Assembly (NCBI GenBank): GCA_019358855.1 | Contig: JAHHII010000011.1 | Location: 1 to 64,000, forward strand | Source: Timaviella obliquedivisa GSE-PSE-MK23-08B | GTDB lineage: Bacteria; Cyanobacteriota; Cyanobacteriia; Elainellales; Elainellaceae | Direction of reading: 5' to 3' | Length of the DNA stretch: 64,000 nucleotides | Shown: one piece after another, positions 63,972 through 64,000 of the stretch | How the letters are laid out: each line of letters begins with the position of its first letter | Position numbering within the stretch: the first letter of the stretch is position 1 | Position numbers and translations under genes: made by a program | Notes under the pieces: generated by a model | The model's database searches: none | Told to the model about the DNA's origin: nothing | The model's input: the letters and a program-made list of their open reading frames with translations, nothing else

Positions 63972-64000
63972 GGGCTACACAGTCTAATCCAGTTCAAACA

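Overview
The window comes from a cyanobacterium, probably filamentous. The HIP1 octamer GCGATCGC recurs throughout, often several times per kilobase. The genes include nblA, a cpcS-type bilin lyase, a photosystem II S4-domain protein, a PEP-CTERM protein, a DesC-type desaturase, NatFGH/BgtA-like amino-acid transport and a one-piece tmRNA with a cyanobacterial tag. No tRNA, rRNA, CRISPR array or prophage was found.

Layout. 1-168: end of an IS5-type insertion sequence sitting 16 codons into a glycosyltransferase gene. 446-7.7 kb: FAD oxidoreductase, a brnT/antitoxin pair whose toxin start is destroyed, a divergent pair of a CDC48-like AAA+ ATPase and a double ArsA/Get3-like ATPase, a phosphatase and a zinc-ribbon protein. 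8.1-13.8 kb: two convergent RTX proteins, one all-repeat and one an ExeM/NucH nuclease, with a VOC protein between them. 14.3-17.2 kb: sulfate uptake sbpA-cysT-cysW without cysA. 17.3-20.8 kb: sucrase/ferredoxin-like and GCS2-like enzymes, a PiuC hydroxylase relic and a secreted phosphatase. 21-27.1 kb: iron uptake, tonB divergent from exbB-exbD-fecC-fecD-fecE, ending in an AraC-like scrap. 27.2-30.6 kb: phycobilisome island with an HEYAH protein, cpcS, nblA, a cpeB pseudogene, a coiled-coil gene and a HEAT-repeat protein. 30.6-33.9 kb: SLH lipoprotein, MATE exporter and PSII S4 protein. 33.9-35.1 kb: a decayed strip holding a ParE relic, a MITE-split antitoxin, a HIP1 palindrome and an IS1 transposase tail. 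35.27-35.64 kb: tmRNA.

35.7-43.5 kb: PPC protein, DUF4168 protein, a two-component system, a GAP/DUF5367 membrane pair with a divergent TetR, and desC with an overlapping partner gene. 43.7-43.9 kb: a minus-strand cobalamin riboswitch whose natural target seems lost. 44-50.7 kb: secreted protein, CFA synthase, PEP-CTERM protein, PQQ-type sugar dehydrogenase, cysteine synthase, a small HTH protein and a 69-aa protein. 51-55.6 kb: four-gene polar amino-acid ABC importer. 55.6-64 kb: small proteins, a cupin, a stand-alone sensor domain, argH, a GAF-PP2C phosphatase, ribD, a DUF433/DUF5615 toxin-antitoxin pair, a GNAT enzyme and miaE.

How it works together: nutrient uptake (sulfate, iron-siderophore, amino acids) and light-harvesting turnover are interleaved with many small relics. 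The strongest unusual signals are one IS/MITE family sharing ends and a TTA target at two places 34 kb apart, a cpeB relic that keeps both chromophore cysteines, an apparently orphan B12 riboswitch, a 144-residue super-repeat in the RTX protein, and recurrent 11-21 bp tandem duplications at gene borders.
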